64,000 nucleotides of DNA from Pleurocapsa sp. MO_226.B13 (GCA_030064795.1 JASJEI010000007.1:1-64000), one strand, 5' to 3'; shown: positions 55,076 to 64,000, numbered from the stretch's first letter. Program-made: numbers and translations. The notes: generated by a model from the letters alone, not told the origin.

Positions 55076-56137
55076 ATGTTGGATACTAAATCGGTTTTAG
55101 AGGTTCTGCGTCCAGTACAAGACCCAGAATTACAAAAAAGTCTTGTCGAGTTGAATATGATTCGCAATGTAGCTGTAGACGGGAGTAAAGTCAGTTTTAC
55201 TTTGGTTTTGACTACTCCTGCTTGTCCCTTGAGAGAATTTATTGTCGAAGATTGTCAAACTGCGGTCAAAAAACTTCCTGGTGTAGAAACCGTAGAAGTA
55301 GAAGTAACTGCCGAAACACCCCAACAAAAGTCTCTCCCCGATCGCGCTTCGGTTCCAGGGATTAAAAATATTCTGGCTATTTCTAGCGGAAAGGGAGGCG
55401 TGGGGAAAAGCTCCGTGGCGGTGAATGTGGCTGTGGCTCTAGCAGCTAAGGGTGCTAAAGTGGGCTTGTTGGATGCCGATATCTATGGGCCTAATGCTCC
55501 CAATATGTTTGGCTTATCCGATGCCAAAATTCCCGTCAAGGAGGGTAGCAATGGCGAAATTCTAGAACCAGCGTTTAATTATGGCGTTAAGTTGGTGTCG
55601 ATGGCGTTTCTGATCGATCCCGATCAGCCTGTAATTTGGCGTGGCCCGATGCTTAATGGTATTATCCGTCAGTTTCTTTATCAGGTGGAGTGGGGCGAAC
55701 TTGACTACTTGATTGTAGATATGCCTCCAGGTACGGGGGATGCTCAATTAACCATGGCTCAAGCAGTACCGATGGCAGGGGCAGTAATTGTGACCACTCC
55801 TCAAACTGTGTCTCTAATTGATGCTCGTCGTGGTTTGAGGATGTTTCAGCAGTTGGGGGTAAATGTCTTGGGAATTGTTGAGAATATGAGCTATTTTATT
55901 CCTCCCGACCTACCCGATAAGAGCTATGATTTATTTGGTTCGGGTGGTGGCGAAAGAACTGCTACCGAATTAAAAATTCCCCTACTAGGTTGTGTGCCTC
56001 TAGAAATTGCCTTGAGAGAAGGAGGAGACAAGGGAATTCCGATCGTAGTTGCCGAACCCGATTCAGCATCGGCTAAAGCCCTGGTGGCGATCGCCGAACA
56101 AATTGCTGCCAAAGTTTCTATTGCTGCTTTTGCCTGA
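55076..56137 (+). CDS. mrp: Mrp/ApbC-family Fe-S cluster carrier ATPase
   Basis: The protein has 353 residues from ATG 55076, which follows AGGAG at about 55061; an upstream ATG at 55043 is less likely. An N-terminal MIP18/DUF59 domain (VLEVLRPVQDPELQKSL, TTPACPLREFI) precedes a P-loop NTPase domain with deviant Walker A ISSGKGGVGKSSVAVN, DADIYGPNAPNMFG and MPPGTGDAQLT. Mrp proteins bind and transfer Fe-S clusters. A short cysteine pair expected near the C-terminus of many homologues is not obvious here (ENMSYFIPPDL). Confidence 0.94.
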   Translation: MLDTKSVLEVLRPVQDPELQKSLVELNMIRNVAVDGSKVSFTLVLTTPACPLREFIVEDCQTAVKKLPGVETVEVEVTAETPQQKSLPDRASVPGIKNILAISSGKGGVGKSSVAVNVAVALAAKGAKVGLLDADIYGPNAPNMFGLSDAKIPVKEGSNGEILEPAFNYGVKLVSMAFLIDPDQPVIWRGPMLNGIIRQFLYQVEWGELDYLIVDMPPGTGDAQLTMAQAVPMAGAVIVTTPQTVSLIDARRGLRMFQQLGVNVLGIVENMSYFIPPDLPDKSYDLFGSGGGERTATELKIPLLGCVPLEIALREGGDKGIPIVVAEPDSASAKALVAIAEQIAAKVSIAAFA

Positions 56138-56177
56138 ATCTAGCGAACAATTGTCAGTTATCAGCAACCAAAATTGT

Positions 56178-57056
56178 ATGGATGGCGATCGCCTTTTTAC
56201 TCCCCAGCCGACAGGGGATGGTTCGTATACTTTTTACTCACAAGAGTTTCAAGAGACGTTTCATTCTTCCTTTGGGGCAAAACAAGAAGCAGAAGTCAGA
56301 TATATCGAACCCTGTCTGATTAAACAATTGGCAGCCAAACAATCTACCATTCATTTATTAGATATTTGTTATGGTCTGGGTTACAACAGTGCTGCTGCCC
56401 TAGAAGCGATTTGGTCGGTTAATCCTGAATGCAGAGTCGAGTTAATTGCTCTAGAGATCTCGGCGGATGTCCCCCGTCAGGCTGTCGAGTACGATCTTTT
56501 GGCGCGATGGCGATCGCCCGTTCCTCAATTACTAGCTAAATTGGCAAATCTATCTTTAGTTAGAGAAAAATTGTTGACAGCAAAATTACTCTTAGGTGAT
56601 GCCAGACAAACAATTCAGTCTCTAGTCGCCAAAGCCTGGCAAGCGGATTGCATCTTTCTCGATCCTTTTTCTCCACCCAAGTGTCCTCAATTGTGGACGG
56701 TAGAATTTATCAGTTTAGTGGCTCGGTGTCTTGCTCCCCAGGGTAGGTTGGCAACCTATTCCTGTTCGGCTGCGGTACGTACTGCATTCCTAGCAAATAA
56801 TTTAAAGATTAGTTCCATAACCGGTGTCGGTCGTAAATCTCCTGGAACATTAGCCAGCTTTGAGTATAAAAATTTACCTCCGCTGCCTCAAAAAGAACGA
56901 GAACATTTAAAAACCCGCGCTGCAATTCCCTATCGCGATCGCAATTTGCGTTCTTTACCAGAAGAGATCGTTCAAATACGCCATCAAGAGCAACAACAAA
57001 GTAATTTAGAATCTACTTCTCAGTGGCGCAAGCGTTGGCTGCGGTCAAATATATAG
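56178..57056 (+). CDS. MnmC-like SAM-dependent methyltransferase
   Basis: The preferred ATG at 56178 gives 292 residues; frames reading upstream overlap mrp. The N-terminus has TGDGSYTFYSQEFQETFHS, typical of the MnmC methyltransferase domain. The SAM motif is HLLDICYGLGYNSAAAL, followed by LIALEISAD and FLDPFSPPKCPQLWT. MnmC's methyltransferase step completes the mnm5 group at U34 of certain tRNAs. The FAD oxidase half of bifunctional MnmC is absent, consistent with single-domain cyanobacterial homologues. The gene lies 40 bp after mrp on the same strand. Confidence 0.85.
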   Translation: MDGDRLFTPQPTGDGSYTFYSQEFQETFHSSFGAKQEAEVRYIEPCLIKQLAAKQSTIHLLDICYGLGYNSAAALEAIWSVNPECRVELIALEISADVPRQAVEYDLLARWRSPVPQLLAKLANLSLVREKLLTAKLLLGDARQTIQSLVAKAWQADCIFLDPFSPPKCPQLWTVEFISLVARCLAPQGRLATYSCSAAVRTAFLANNLKISSITGVGRKSPGTLASFEYKNLPPLPQKEREHLKTRAAIPYRDRNLRSLPEEIVQIRHQEQQQSNLESTSQWRKRWLRSNI

Positions 57057-57357
57057 CTTATGAGTTACCGTAATTTTATTTAAGTAGATTTTATCTCTCT
57101 AAATAGAAGGCTAAATTTACAGCACAAACTCCGTATTATGCCCGATCTCAAATAAAAAATTAACATTCATAATAATATTAATGGCAATTTAAAAAACTTT
57201 ATCTCAATTTTGTCATTTAATTCAAAAATCCAAGCTACCCTGGGATCAACAGCTAATATATCTAAGATAAGCACTCCTATTACATCGAGAGCTTAAAAGT
57301 TTGATATCGTAGTTCGTTGGCTATTTTATTAAAAATCTTCAATAGCGAAATAACATA
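57057..57357. other. AT-rich spacer upstream of the HD-GYP regulator
   Basis: No ORF and no clear dyad. It is likely the promoter region of the response regulator. Confidence 0.4.
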
Positions 57358-58374
57358 ATGAAAGAAGTTGGCGAGTTTCCTTTAGCGACTATTAGGAGTT
57401 ATAAGGTGGGTAATCATTCCAATCTTAAAACCGCTAAAATTTTGATTGTTGATGAAAATCCGCTGAGTCGCATGACCGCAGCCGATCTCTTGTCTTTAGA
57501 CGGTTACGAAGTATTAGAAGCGGATAACGAGTCGGCAATTCTCGACAGCATAAGTAAGCAGCCAGACCTCATTCTCCTCGACGTGATGATGCGAGAGGTC
57601 GATAGCTTTGCTTTTTGTCGTCAACTAAAAGAAGATTACCGTACAGCTAATATCCCTGTTGTCCTAACTACCCTTACAGATAGTCGGGAACATCGCATCA
57701 AAGTTATGGAAGCTGGTGGGGACGATGTTCTGATCAAACCCCTAAATCGAATTGAGTTATCTACTAGGGTTAAATCTTTAATCAATCAAAAACGTCTCAA
57801 TGATGGCTTAGATCAAACCGAACAAGTTTTATTTACGATCGCCAAAGCAGTAGATAGTCGTTCTGTTAGTAGGGGCGGTAGTGTTCGCGTCGCCTCGTTA
57901 GTTAAGAATTTTGGCGAGTATCTTGGTCTGACTCCAGAAGAAATTGACGATCTTAGCTTCGCTGCTCATCTACATGATATTGGCACGATCGCCATTCCCG
58001 ATGCAGTCATGCTCAAAAAAGGAGAACTGACAGAGGAAGAAAAAGAATTAATTAGACAGCACGTCTTAATTGGCGAAGAGATTTGTCAGCCCTTGCGTAA
58101 CCGCAGTGGAGTATTACCGATTATTCGCAATCACCACGAACGTTGGGATGGTACGGGCTATCCCGATGGTTTGTCTGGTACGGATATTCCTTATTTAGCC
58201 CAGATCTTTCAAGTAATTGATATTTACGATGCCTTAACTAGCGATCGCCCTCACAAAAAAGCCTATAGCCCCGCAGAAGCATTAAAAATTATTATCGAAG
58301 AAACCGAAAAAGGTTGGCGTAACCCAGAGCTTATTCAAGCTTTTACTACTTTTATTCGCTCTCAAGAGCAATAA
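57358..58374 (+). CDS. Response regulator with HD-GYP c-di-GMP phosphodiesterase domain
   Basis: The 338-residue RpfG-like protein has a receiver domain (about 25-140) with the phosphoacceptor Asp in LILLDVMM and the conserved Lys in DVLIKPLNR. An HD-GYP domain (about 155-330) follows, with metal ligands in AAHLHDIGTIAIPD and HHERWDGTGYPDGL. The predicted reaction is hydrolysis of cyclic di-GMP to GMP or pGpG. No cognate histidine kinase is adjacent. An N-terminal 22-residue leader precedes the receiver domain. Start at ATG 57358. Confidence 0.95.
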   Translation: MKEVGEFPLATIRSYKVGNHSNLKTAKILIVDENPLSRMTAADLLSLDGYEVLEADNESAILDSISKQPDLILLDVMMREVDSFAFCRQLKEDYRTANIPVVLTTLTDSREHRIKVMEAGGDDVLIKPLNRIELSTRVKSLINQKRLNDGLDQTEQVLFTIAKAVDSRSVSRGGSVRVASLVKNFGEYLGLTPEEIDDLSFAAHLHDIGTIAIPDAVMLKKGELTEEEKELIRQHVLIGEEICQPLRNRSGVLPIIRNHHERWDGTGYPDGLSGTDIPYLAQIFQVIDIYDALTSDRPHKKAYSPAEALKIIIEETEKGWRNPELIQAFTTFIRSQEQ

Positions 58375-58486
58375 GGATTTAAAAAAGATGTTTAGTCTTA
58401 TAGTTCGGAGTTCGACGGAGCGTATAAACCGATGAGGAAACCTTATTTCTACGCCCTTGAGTTAGTAGTTGGGTCTGTACAGTTAT

Positions 58487-58513
58487 TGGTCATTGGTCAC
58501 TGGTCATTGGTCT
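58487..58513. repeat. Short tandem repeat, inverted copy of ATGACCA family
   Basis: Tandem TGGTCAT, TGGTCAC and TGGTCAT units plus a partial unit. This is the reverse complement of the heptamer at 14850-14877. Confidence 0.8.
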
Positions 58514-58575
58514 TTAGTGGTTAGTTGTACTTCCTCATTCCTTGTTCCTTCTCCTTCGCTTCCTCTAGATCTCAG

Positions 58576-59661
58576 CTAAAGATATTGTTTTAACACTTCT
58601 TTTGTCGCTACACCGGTTTTTTCCCAACTAAACTTTTGAGCTTGTTGTAAACCGAGTTGGCTTAATTGCGATCGCATTTGGGGATCTCGTCCGAGATCGC
58701 TCATTGCCGAAGTAATCGCTGCGGTATTGTATGGATCGAGCAAAATGGCTGAGTCGCCAGTTATTTCGGGTAAAGAGGCTAAATTAGAGGTAATTACGGG
58801 AGTTCCACAAGCCATTGCTTCTAGTGCGGGGAGTCCAAAACCTTCCCAGAGAGTAGGAAAGACTAAAGCGATCGCCCCGCTAATAATTAGAGGTAATTCT
58901 TGATAGTCCAGATAATCTAACCAGATTACTCGATTTTCAATGCCTAATTCTTTGACTTGCTGTTGTAGCTGAGGAGTAAAACGGGGGTCGGTCGAACCCG
59001 CGATCGCTAGATAATAGTCTGTATTTGCTAATGCAGCAAAAGCGTCGATTAAGCCCTTGAGGTTTTTATAAGGATCTTGACGACCAAGATATAAAAAATA
59101 GGGACATTTCAGATATTTCTTTTGGTTAGAAGGGTGAGGATAAAAATTAGCGCGATCGTATCCTAGTAAGATGGGCGTAATCTTAGATGCGGGGATACGA
59201 TAAAAATCGACGAGATCTTTAGCTGTTGCCTGGGAGTTACAAATAATATGCTCTGCTTGTTTGAGTACCTGCGGAACAAGATAACGAAAGTAATTAGTTA
59301 GAGGTGAGGTTAAACGAGGAAAACGCAATGGAATCAAGTCATGGCACATGACCAGGTAGCGAGATTTACTATACAAAGGAGCTTCGGGTAGCGGAGAATA
59401 AATTAGATCTGCTTGGAGATGTTTGTAGATCCTGGGAAGTTGAAATTGCGTCCATAACAGACGTTTGAGGTGTCCTTTACTTCCCCCAGCAGGAGTCAGA
59501 TCGTCGGGAACAGAATAGTGTCTAAAATTGCCAATTTGGCGCGCCGATAGTAAAACTGGGTTTAGACTAGATAAACTCTCGATAATATTTTGAGCGTAAG
59601 TAGCAATGCCCGTAGGCTTATCAAATAGAACAGTTAAATTAATCAATAATGATGTAGACAA
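58576..59661 (-). CDS. GT4-family glycosyltransferase
   Basis: This 361-residue GT-B fold protein has motifs FLYLGRQDPYKNLKGLIDAF (start of the C-terminal domain, about 197-216) and the EX7E-bearing EGFGLPALEAMACGTPVITSN, followed by ITGDSAILLDPYN. These are typical of retaining GT4 enzymes using nucleotide sugars. There is no membrane segment. It is not beside the main glycan cluster, so its acceptor is unclear; it may act on a lipid or polysaccharide. It is divergent from the FAD oxidoreductase. Confidence 0.92.
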   Translation of the reverse strand: MSTSLLINLTVLFDKPTGIATYAQNIIESLSSLNPVLLSARQIGNFRHYSVPDDLTPAGGSKGHLKRLLWTQFQLPRIYKHLQADLIYSPLPEAPLYSKSRYLVMCHDLIPLRFPRLTSPLTNYFRYLVPQVLKQAEHIICNSQATAKDLVDFYRIPASKITPILLGYDRANFYPHPSNQKKYLKCPYFLYLGRQDPYKNLKGLIDAFAALANTDYYLAIAGSTDPRFTPQLQQQVKELGIENRVIWLDYLDYQELPLIISGAIALVFPTLWEGFGLPALEAMACGTPVITSNLASLPEITGDSAILLDPYNTAAITSAMSDLGRDPQMRSQLSQLGLQQAQKFSWEKTGVATKEVLKQYL

Positions 59662-59832
59662 AGTTTAATCGACCTCTAGAAAAAGATTTCCTGCTTGACG
59701 CTACGAACAGTATTACTAATTATTTCATATTTGATGTTGGCAACATTCTAATTAGTGAGGCACAAAATCGTGAGAAAAATATTTAGTTGGGAACTATATT
59801 AGTTGAGTTATCCACAGGTGAGGAAATACAAA

Positions 59833-61866
59833 GTGACGTTAAGTCGGATCAAAACACTCTTATCAATCTCTCTAGGCTTATTGATTTGCGATTCGGGGTT
59901 ATCAGCCAAGGCAATATCCCCCCCTACTATCGATCGCACCGAAGAATGCGAACTACTGGTAATTGGAGGGGGTTTAGCAGGAGTTGCAGCCAGCTATGAG
60001 GCTTTAATGGCAGGAAGAACGGTGTGCATGACTGAAATTACTGATTGGGTTGGAGGACAAATTTCATCTCAGGGAACTTCCGCCTTAGATGAAAGAACCA
60101 CTCAGCGTTCCAAGCTTTTTTTTCCTCGCGGTTATTTAGAATTTAGAGAACGAATTGAAAAATTTTACAATGAACTCAACCCTGGAGACTGTTGGGTAAG
60201 TGAATCCTGCTTTTTGCCCAAAGATGCCCATAAGGTGATGTGGCAACAGTTAAAAGACGCAGAAGCCAAAGGAGACGGTAAGCTAAAATGGTTTCCTGCT
60301 ACGGTAGTTAAAGATTTGGAAATCCAAACTATAGAGGGAGAAGGAACGGGCAAACAAATTATTAGCGCAATAGCGATTCAACATAGTCCCAAGAAAAAAT
60401 ATTTACCCCTCAATGCTTTGCCTTTATCCAGCACCATCGAAGATGCCTATAGCTACGAAGATTCTTCCAGATTTAGTAAGGAAATTATTCGCTTTATTCC
60501 TGCTTCCACTTCAGATACAGCAGCAGACTGGTACGTAATTGAAGCCACTGAAACAGGCGAAATTGTTGCTTTGGCTGATGTTCCCTATCGTTTGGGAATC
60601 GATCCGCTTTCAGCTTCTGAACCTTCTTCCTCTAGCGTCGAAGGCGATCCTTACTGTACCCAAGGATTTACCTACACTTTCGCTATGGAGGCGACCAAAG
60701 ATCCTCAAGAACACGAAAAGCCCACTTTTTACGACCAGCATAAATATTACTACAGTTACGAATTAGAGAGATTAGCAAATTTCGATCTAGTTTTTACCTA
60801 TCGTCGGATTTGGAGTCCTAAAACGGGCGATAAAGAAAAATTTGGCGGTATTGAATTTACTGAACCTACGCCTGGAGATATCTCGATGCAAAACTGGACT
60901 TGGGGTAACGATTATCGTCCAGGTACTGCCCAAGATAATTTAGTCTATACTCGTCGGCAACTCGAAGAATTAGGTCAACTCGAACCTGGTGGCTGGCTGG
61001 GAGGATTGCGTACCAGAACCCTAAGTCGTGGAGAAGACCATGCCCTAGGTTACTTCCATTGGCTAGTAGAGGGGACAACAGATTCTCAATTAGGGGATGG
61101 TGTCAAACAACCACAACCCAATCATCGCTTACTGACAGGATTAGATTCTCCTATGGGTACGATTCACGGTTTGTCTAAATATCCTTATATTAGAGAAGGC
61201 AGAAGAATTATCGGCAGAGTTTATCCTGGCTATTCCCAAGGCTTTAGCGTGACCGAAATTGACATTTCGCGGGCTAACTATCGAGATGAACACTATAGCG
61301 AGAACCTCAACCCCACTACTTATCGTCAACTGTGGAAGGGAGTAGATGGTTTAGAGGTTTTTAGAAACAAAAATAGGGATATGAATATTGAAGAAATACA
61401 AAGACGGACACGTTCGACTATTTATCCTGATTCTGTGGGAGTCGGTCATTACGCGATCGATTTTCATCCCTGTATGGAGGAAAGTCCAGCGGAGAAACCA
61501 GGTAATACTGAAAGAAAAGGAGAGCGTCAGGGTGGAGGACAGGCTTATCCTTTCCAAATTCCGCTGCGGGCGATGATTCCCCAAGAAATTGACAATTTAA
61601 TTGTCGCTGGTAAAAGTATTGCTACCAGTCATATTGCTGCTGCTGCTTATCGCGTTCACTCTTTTGAATGGTCTTCTGGTGCTGCTGCGGGAATAGCTGC
61701 GATCTTTGGTTTGGATCGAGGAATTATGCCCTATCAATTGGTCGATGAACCCTTTATTCATGAAGAGGAATTGCAAATACTCAAAGACAAACTAGACGAA
61801 AGTGGTAATCCCACCGCATTCCCCGATACTTCGATCTTTAATCAGGATTGGGAGGATTGGCAATAA
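59833..61866 (+). CDS. Exported FAD-dependent oxidoreductase
   Basis: The protein has 677 residues from the GTG at 59833, which has GAGG about 9 nt upstream; a TTG at 59803 would add ten residues. The leader ILLSISLGLL-like hydrophobic stretch ending at SAKA suggests a signal peptide. The FAD dinucleotide motif is LLVIGGGLAGVAASYEALMAG just after it. C-terminal IPLRAMIPQEIDNLIVAGKSIATSHIA with AYRVHS and AAGIAA is typical of the FAD_oxidored (PF12831) family. Substrate and export route are unknown; Sec export of a flavoenzyme would be unusual. Confidence 0.85.
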   Translation: MTLSRIKTLLSISLGLLICDSGLSAKAISPPTIDRTEECELLVIGGGLAGVAASYEALMAGRTVCMTEITDWVGGQISSQGTSALDERTTQRSKLFFPRGYLEFRERIEKFYNELNPGDCWVSESCFLPKDAHKVMWQQLKDAEAKGDGKLKWFPATVVKDLEIQTIEGEGTGKQIISAIAIQHSPKKKYLPLNALPLSSTIEDAYSYEDSSRFSKEIIRFIPASTSDTAADWYVIEATETGEIVALADVPYRLGIDPLSASEPSSSSVEGDPYCTQGFTYTFAMEATKDPQEHEKPTFYDQHKYYYSYELERLANFDLVFTYRRIWSPKTGDKEKFGGIEFTEPTPGDISMQNWTWGNDYRPGTAQDNLVYTRRQLEELGQLEPGGWLGGLRTRTLSRGEDHALGYFHWLVEGTTDSQLGDGVKQPQPNHRLLTGLDSPMGTIHGLSKYPYIREGRRIIGRVYPGYSQGFSVTEIDISRANYRDEHYSENLNPTTYRQLWKGVDGLEVFRNKNRDMNIEEIQRRTRSTIYPDSVGVGHYAIDFHPCMEESPAEKPGNTERKGERQGGGQAYPFQIPLRAMIPQEIDNLIVAGKSIATSHIAAAAYRVHSFEWSSGAAAGIAAIFGLDRGIMPYQLVDEPFIHEEELQILKDKLDESGNPTAFPDTSIFNQDWEDWQ

Positions 61867-61882
61867 TCATTCACCAGTAGGT

Positions 61883-61946
61883 AAGGTGGGCATCGCGAAT
61901 AGACGATCTCAGAAAATATTATTTCGATCATGCCCACCGATAATTT
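61883..61946. repeat. Inverted repeat GGTGGGCAT / ATGCCCACC
   Basis: 9-bp arms near 61883-61895 and 61930-61945 flank about 38 nt. A related GGTAGG / CCTACC pair lies around it. It is intergenic and typical of interspersed cyanobacterial repeats. Confidence 0.55.
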
Positions 61947-62077
61947 ATTTTCGATAATGGTAGGTAAATTTTTAGAGCGGAATATTTGGCGATCGCAAGT
62001 GATTTTTGCCTACCTTATGTCGTTTATCAAAAGTAACTAGAGACTTATATATAAAAGTAGAATAATAATAACAACCG

Positions 62078-62689
62078 ATGTCAGGAGTCCCAAAAATTGC
62101 GATGGCTGAATCTGTAGAGACATTAAAATTTCTATTAACTTCTTTCCCCTATCTCGAAACAAGACGGCTTTTACTTCGACAAGCAACTCAAGAAGATGTT
62201 GAAGCTATATTTGCAGTGTTTTCCGAGCCGAAAGTAACTCAGTTTCACGATCTCGATACGTTTACTCATCTTGATGAAGCAAGCAAGGTAATTGAAAGAC
62301 GAGCAAAAGGTTTTGAAAGCGGACGTGGGATACGTTGGGCAATTATTCATAAACCAAGTAATAGTTTAATTGGCTCTTGTGGATTTACCTGGCTAAAAGA
62401 AATAAATGCTGCTGAAGTAGGTTATGAACTGAAAAGTCAGTTTTGGAGACAAGGCATCATGAGTGAAGCTTTAAGTGCCATTTTACAATATGGATTTAAT
62501 AGCAGAGAAATTCAATTTGTTATTGCAGAAATTATGTTAGAGAATCTAGCTTCTAGAAGGCTTTTGGAAAAATTATGTTTCCAGAGTCAAGGCATATTAA
62601 AAAAGCGTGGTTTTTGGAAAGGTAAGCATCACGATTTAGAACAATTTAAGTTGACAAAAACTAAATTCATGCCTACCAAACTTAATTAA
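62078..62689 (+). CDS. GNAT-family N-acetyltransferase
   Basis: The 203-residue protein (ATG 62078; the ATG at 62102 is a possible start, with AGGAG at 62082-62086 about 15 nt before it) is a RimJ/RimL-like acetyltransferase. It has ETRRLLLRQATQEDVEAIFAVFS, GSCGFTWLKEINAAEVGYEL, and FWRQGIMSEALSAILQYGF for CoA binding, ending in MLENLASRRLLEKLCF. The substrate is unknown; it could be a protein N-terminus or an antibiotic-like small molecule. Confidence 0.88.
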   Translation: MSGVPKIAMAESVETLKFLLTSFPYLETRRLLLRQATQEDVEAIFAVFSEPKVTQFHDLDTFTHLDEASKVIERRAKGFESGRGIRWAIIHKPSNSLIGSCGFTWLKEINAAEVGYELKSQFWRQGIMSEALSAILQYGFNSREIQFVIAEIMLENLASRRLLEKLCFQSQGILKKRGFWKGKHHDLEQFKLTKTKFMPTKLN

Positions 62690-62733
62690 TAATACCAATT
62701 CTCATGCATTAACAAGAGACTTCGTAGTAGTAG

Positions 62734-62904
62734 TCCGAGAAAATAATCGATTTGGTCAAAAATTCTAAATGTTCGGCATATGATTGTGAGTATGTAGCCC
62801 TTGCTCGACAGTTAGAAATAGATTTAGTGACAGCAGATCGAAAAATTTTAGCGGAGTTTCCCTCTACAGCAATTTCTCTAAGCTCTTTTAGCTCTTTATC
62901 CTGA
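62734..62904 (+). pseudogene. VapC-like PIN-domain toxin fragment
   Basis: A 56-codon open stretch reads KNSKCSAYDCEYVALARQLEIDLVTADRKIL and ends at TGA 62902-62904. The YDCE..ALA and LVTADRKIL motifs are the C-terminal acidic half of VapC PIN nucleases. The N-terminal part and any antitoxin are missing. Confidence 0.65.
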
Positions 62905-63065
62905 AAGCGATCCGATTTAGAATGGTCAGACAAAACTTGCTAATTGTGTATTATTTTTGTCTACCTGACCAAAAACTTGTAGACTCTAAATTGCGATCGC
63001 TGCTGCCTCCAAGGTCTATACTATTGATACCTATCGGAATTTGGCTTTACTAGTGAACCTATATT

Positions 63066-63731
63066 ATGCAATTTTCTCTTCAAGCTTGGGAAAGTATTGA
63101 AAATATTTACCAAGCTATCTTAAAGATGCCTTTTGTTGAAGAACTTAAATCGGGTTCTTTGGAGCGAGAAATATTTCAACACTATATGATTCAAGATGGC
63201 ATATATCTTGGCGAATTTGCTCGCGTTTTGGCGATTATCTCCGCCAAAGCACCACAACCAGATACACAATTACAATTTGCTAGCAGTGTTGGAGAAGCTA
63301 TTTTAGTAGAACGTAGTTTACATGAAAACTTTTTTGCCGAATTTGGCATTGAAGTCCAAGATGCTTTGGCAACAATGCCCACTCCTACTTGTTTGAATTA
63401 CACGAATTTTTTAATTGCTACTGCCTATCAACATAATTTTGCCGTTGCCGTAGCTGCGGTTTTGCCCTGCTTTTGGATTTATTTAGAAGTCGGAAAACAG
63501 ATCTATCAACAAGCAAGCGATCGCCCTAATCCCTATCAAAAATGGATCGATACTTATATTGATGCTGATTTTGAAGCTTCGGTTAATTATGTGATTCAAG
63601 TAGCAGATAAAAAAGCAGAACAAGCTTCGGTTAAAGAACGAGAATTAATGCATCAAGTTTTTTACCGCGCATCCCAATTTGAATGGATGTTCTGGGATAG
63701 TGCCTATCGTCTAGAAAAATGGGAAATTTGA
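63066..63731 (+). CDS. tenA: TenA/thiaminase II-family protein
   Basis: TenA enzymes hydrolyse aminopyrimidines to salvage thiamin degradation products. The 221-residue helical protein starts at ATG 63066. It shows the family pattern: FQHYMIQDGIYLGEFARVLAI near 38-58 and the nucleophile-like Cys in VLPCFWIYLEVGK (about 138). The C-terminal ASQFEWMFWDSAY carries the conserved Glu. No TPP riboswitch motif is visible upstream. A HIP1 site lies in the spacer before it. Confidence 0.9.
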   Translation: MQFSLQAWESIENIYQAILKMPFVEELKSGSLEREIFQHYMIQDGIYLGEFARVLAIISAKAPQPDTQLQFASSVGEAILVERSLHENFFAEFGIEVQDALATMPTPTCLNYTNFLIATAYQHNFAVAVAAVLPCFWIYLEVGKQIYQQASDRPNPYQKWIDTYIDADFEASVNYVIQVADKKAEQASVKERELMHQVFYRASQFEWMFWDSAYRLEKWEI

Positions 63732-63770
63732 ACTGCTTCTGGTTTTTTAAATGATAATTTTCTCTATTTA

Positions 63771-64000
63771 CTAATGCGATCGCTCTTCTATTTTACTTTT
63801 AATTTTCATTTTAAAAGAAGCTGGCGGGGCAATAGTTAAACCTCGTCGCACGGGTAACATCGGGCGGTTACTTATTAACTCTAATTGGAAACGGGATAGA
63901 ATTGTCGCGGTTACTAATTTCATTTCTAGTAATGCCAAAGCCGAACCAATACAACGTCGATTACCTCCACCAAAAGGAATATATTCATAACTAGAGTAAG
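63771..64000 (-). CDS. Cytochrome P450, C-terminal part (runs off window)
   Basis: The window edge cuts the gene; its last 76 codons are visible. The haem-binding signature FGGGNRRCIGSALALLEM with the axial Cys is clear, and the tail ends SFKMKIKSKIEERSH. It is a haem-thiolate monooxygenase of unknown substrate. Confidence 0.9.
   Translation of the reverse strand, partial: YSSYEYIPFGGGNRRCIGSALALLEMKLVTATILSRFQLELISNRPMLPVRRGLTIAPPASFKMKIKSKIEERSH

Noticed and set aside
62709..62933. Minus-strand 74-aa ORF
   Set aside because: The plus strand of the same DNA carries recognisable PIN-domain motifs, so the minus ORF is a shadow.
62934..63065. TPP riboswitch upstream of tenA
   Set aside because: No CUGAGA or other conserved TPP-aptamer elements are seen in the 130-bp spacer.

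Overview
This window is from a cyanobacterium. The octamer GCGATCGC (HIP1) and its variants recur inside and between genes. Photosynthesis-linked genes are present: an Slr1923-type 8-vinyl reductase (bciB) and a kinase carrying a GUN4 domain. Other cyanobacterial hallmarks are pentapeptide-repeat proteins, filamentous-haemagglutinin-type exoproteins and short heptameric tandem repeats. The gene repertoire and IS load would fit a large-genome unicellular or baeocystous lineage such as Pleurocapsales-like forms, but the sequence does not prove the order.

Region 1 (about 1-9.3 kb) is an insertion-sequence graveyard. It holds remnants of IS5-, IS66-, IS1182- and ISAzo13-type transposases, all frameshifted or truncated. 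Between them lie a kinase-tail gene cut by the IS5 copy, a broken forkhead-associated (FHA) domain gene and an intact DUF4255 (Pvc16-like) gene. The last two look like leftovers of a contractile-injection locus. A Ser/Thr kinase-GUN4 fusion is intact. At least three small hairpin elements sit in or beside the IS remnants.

Region 2 (9.4-25.6 kb) is mostly housekeeping: glgX, pgk, a sulfotransferase, a large two-partner-secretion exoprotein, the ergothioneine pair egtC-egtB, a pentapeptide-repeat protein, a fatty acid hydroxylase-like membrane protein, infC with a TTG start, bciB and a frameshifted AhpD-like gene.

Region 3 (25.7-35.3 kb) is a co-directional surface-glycan cluster. It comprises a sulfotransferase, a giant sulfotransferase/coiled-coil/double-GT2 fusion, a polytopic GT-C-like protein, a GtrA-GT2 fusion and a CDP-paratose-epimerase-like enzyme, followed by a decayed epimerase fragment. 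Together they look able to build, flip or transfer and sulfate a glycan. This is the best candidate for an undescribed system.

Region 4 (35.8-41 kb) is core metabolism: a PLP-dependent dehydratase, an orphan sugar ABC permease, accA, an SDR and folE.

Region 5 (41.5-48.9 kb) encodes a metalloprotease with a repetitive, poly-Asp tail, a second FHA-type exoprotein and a TPR-CHAT (caspase-like) protein, all on one strand. It is a second candidate system.

Region 6 (49-64 kb) holds a GNAT, a Ski2-like helicase, a lumenal pentapeptide-repeat protein, cysE, a TnpB remnant with its right-end hairpin, mrp, an MnmC-like methyltransferase, a REC/HD-GYP regulator, a GT4, an exported FAD oxidoreductase, another GNAT, a PIN-toxin fragment, tenA and the C-terminus of a cytochrome P450 running off the window.
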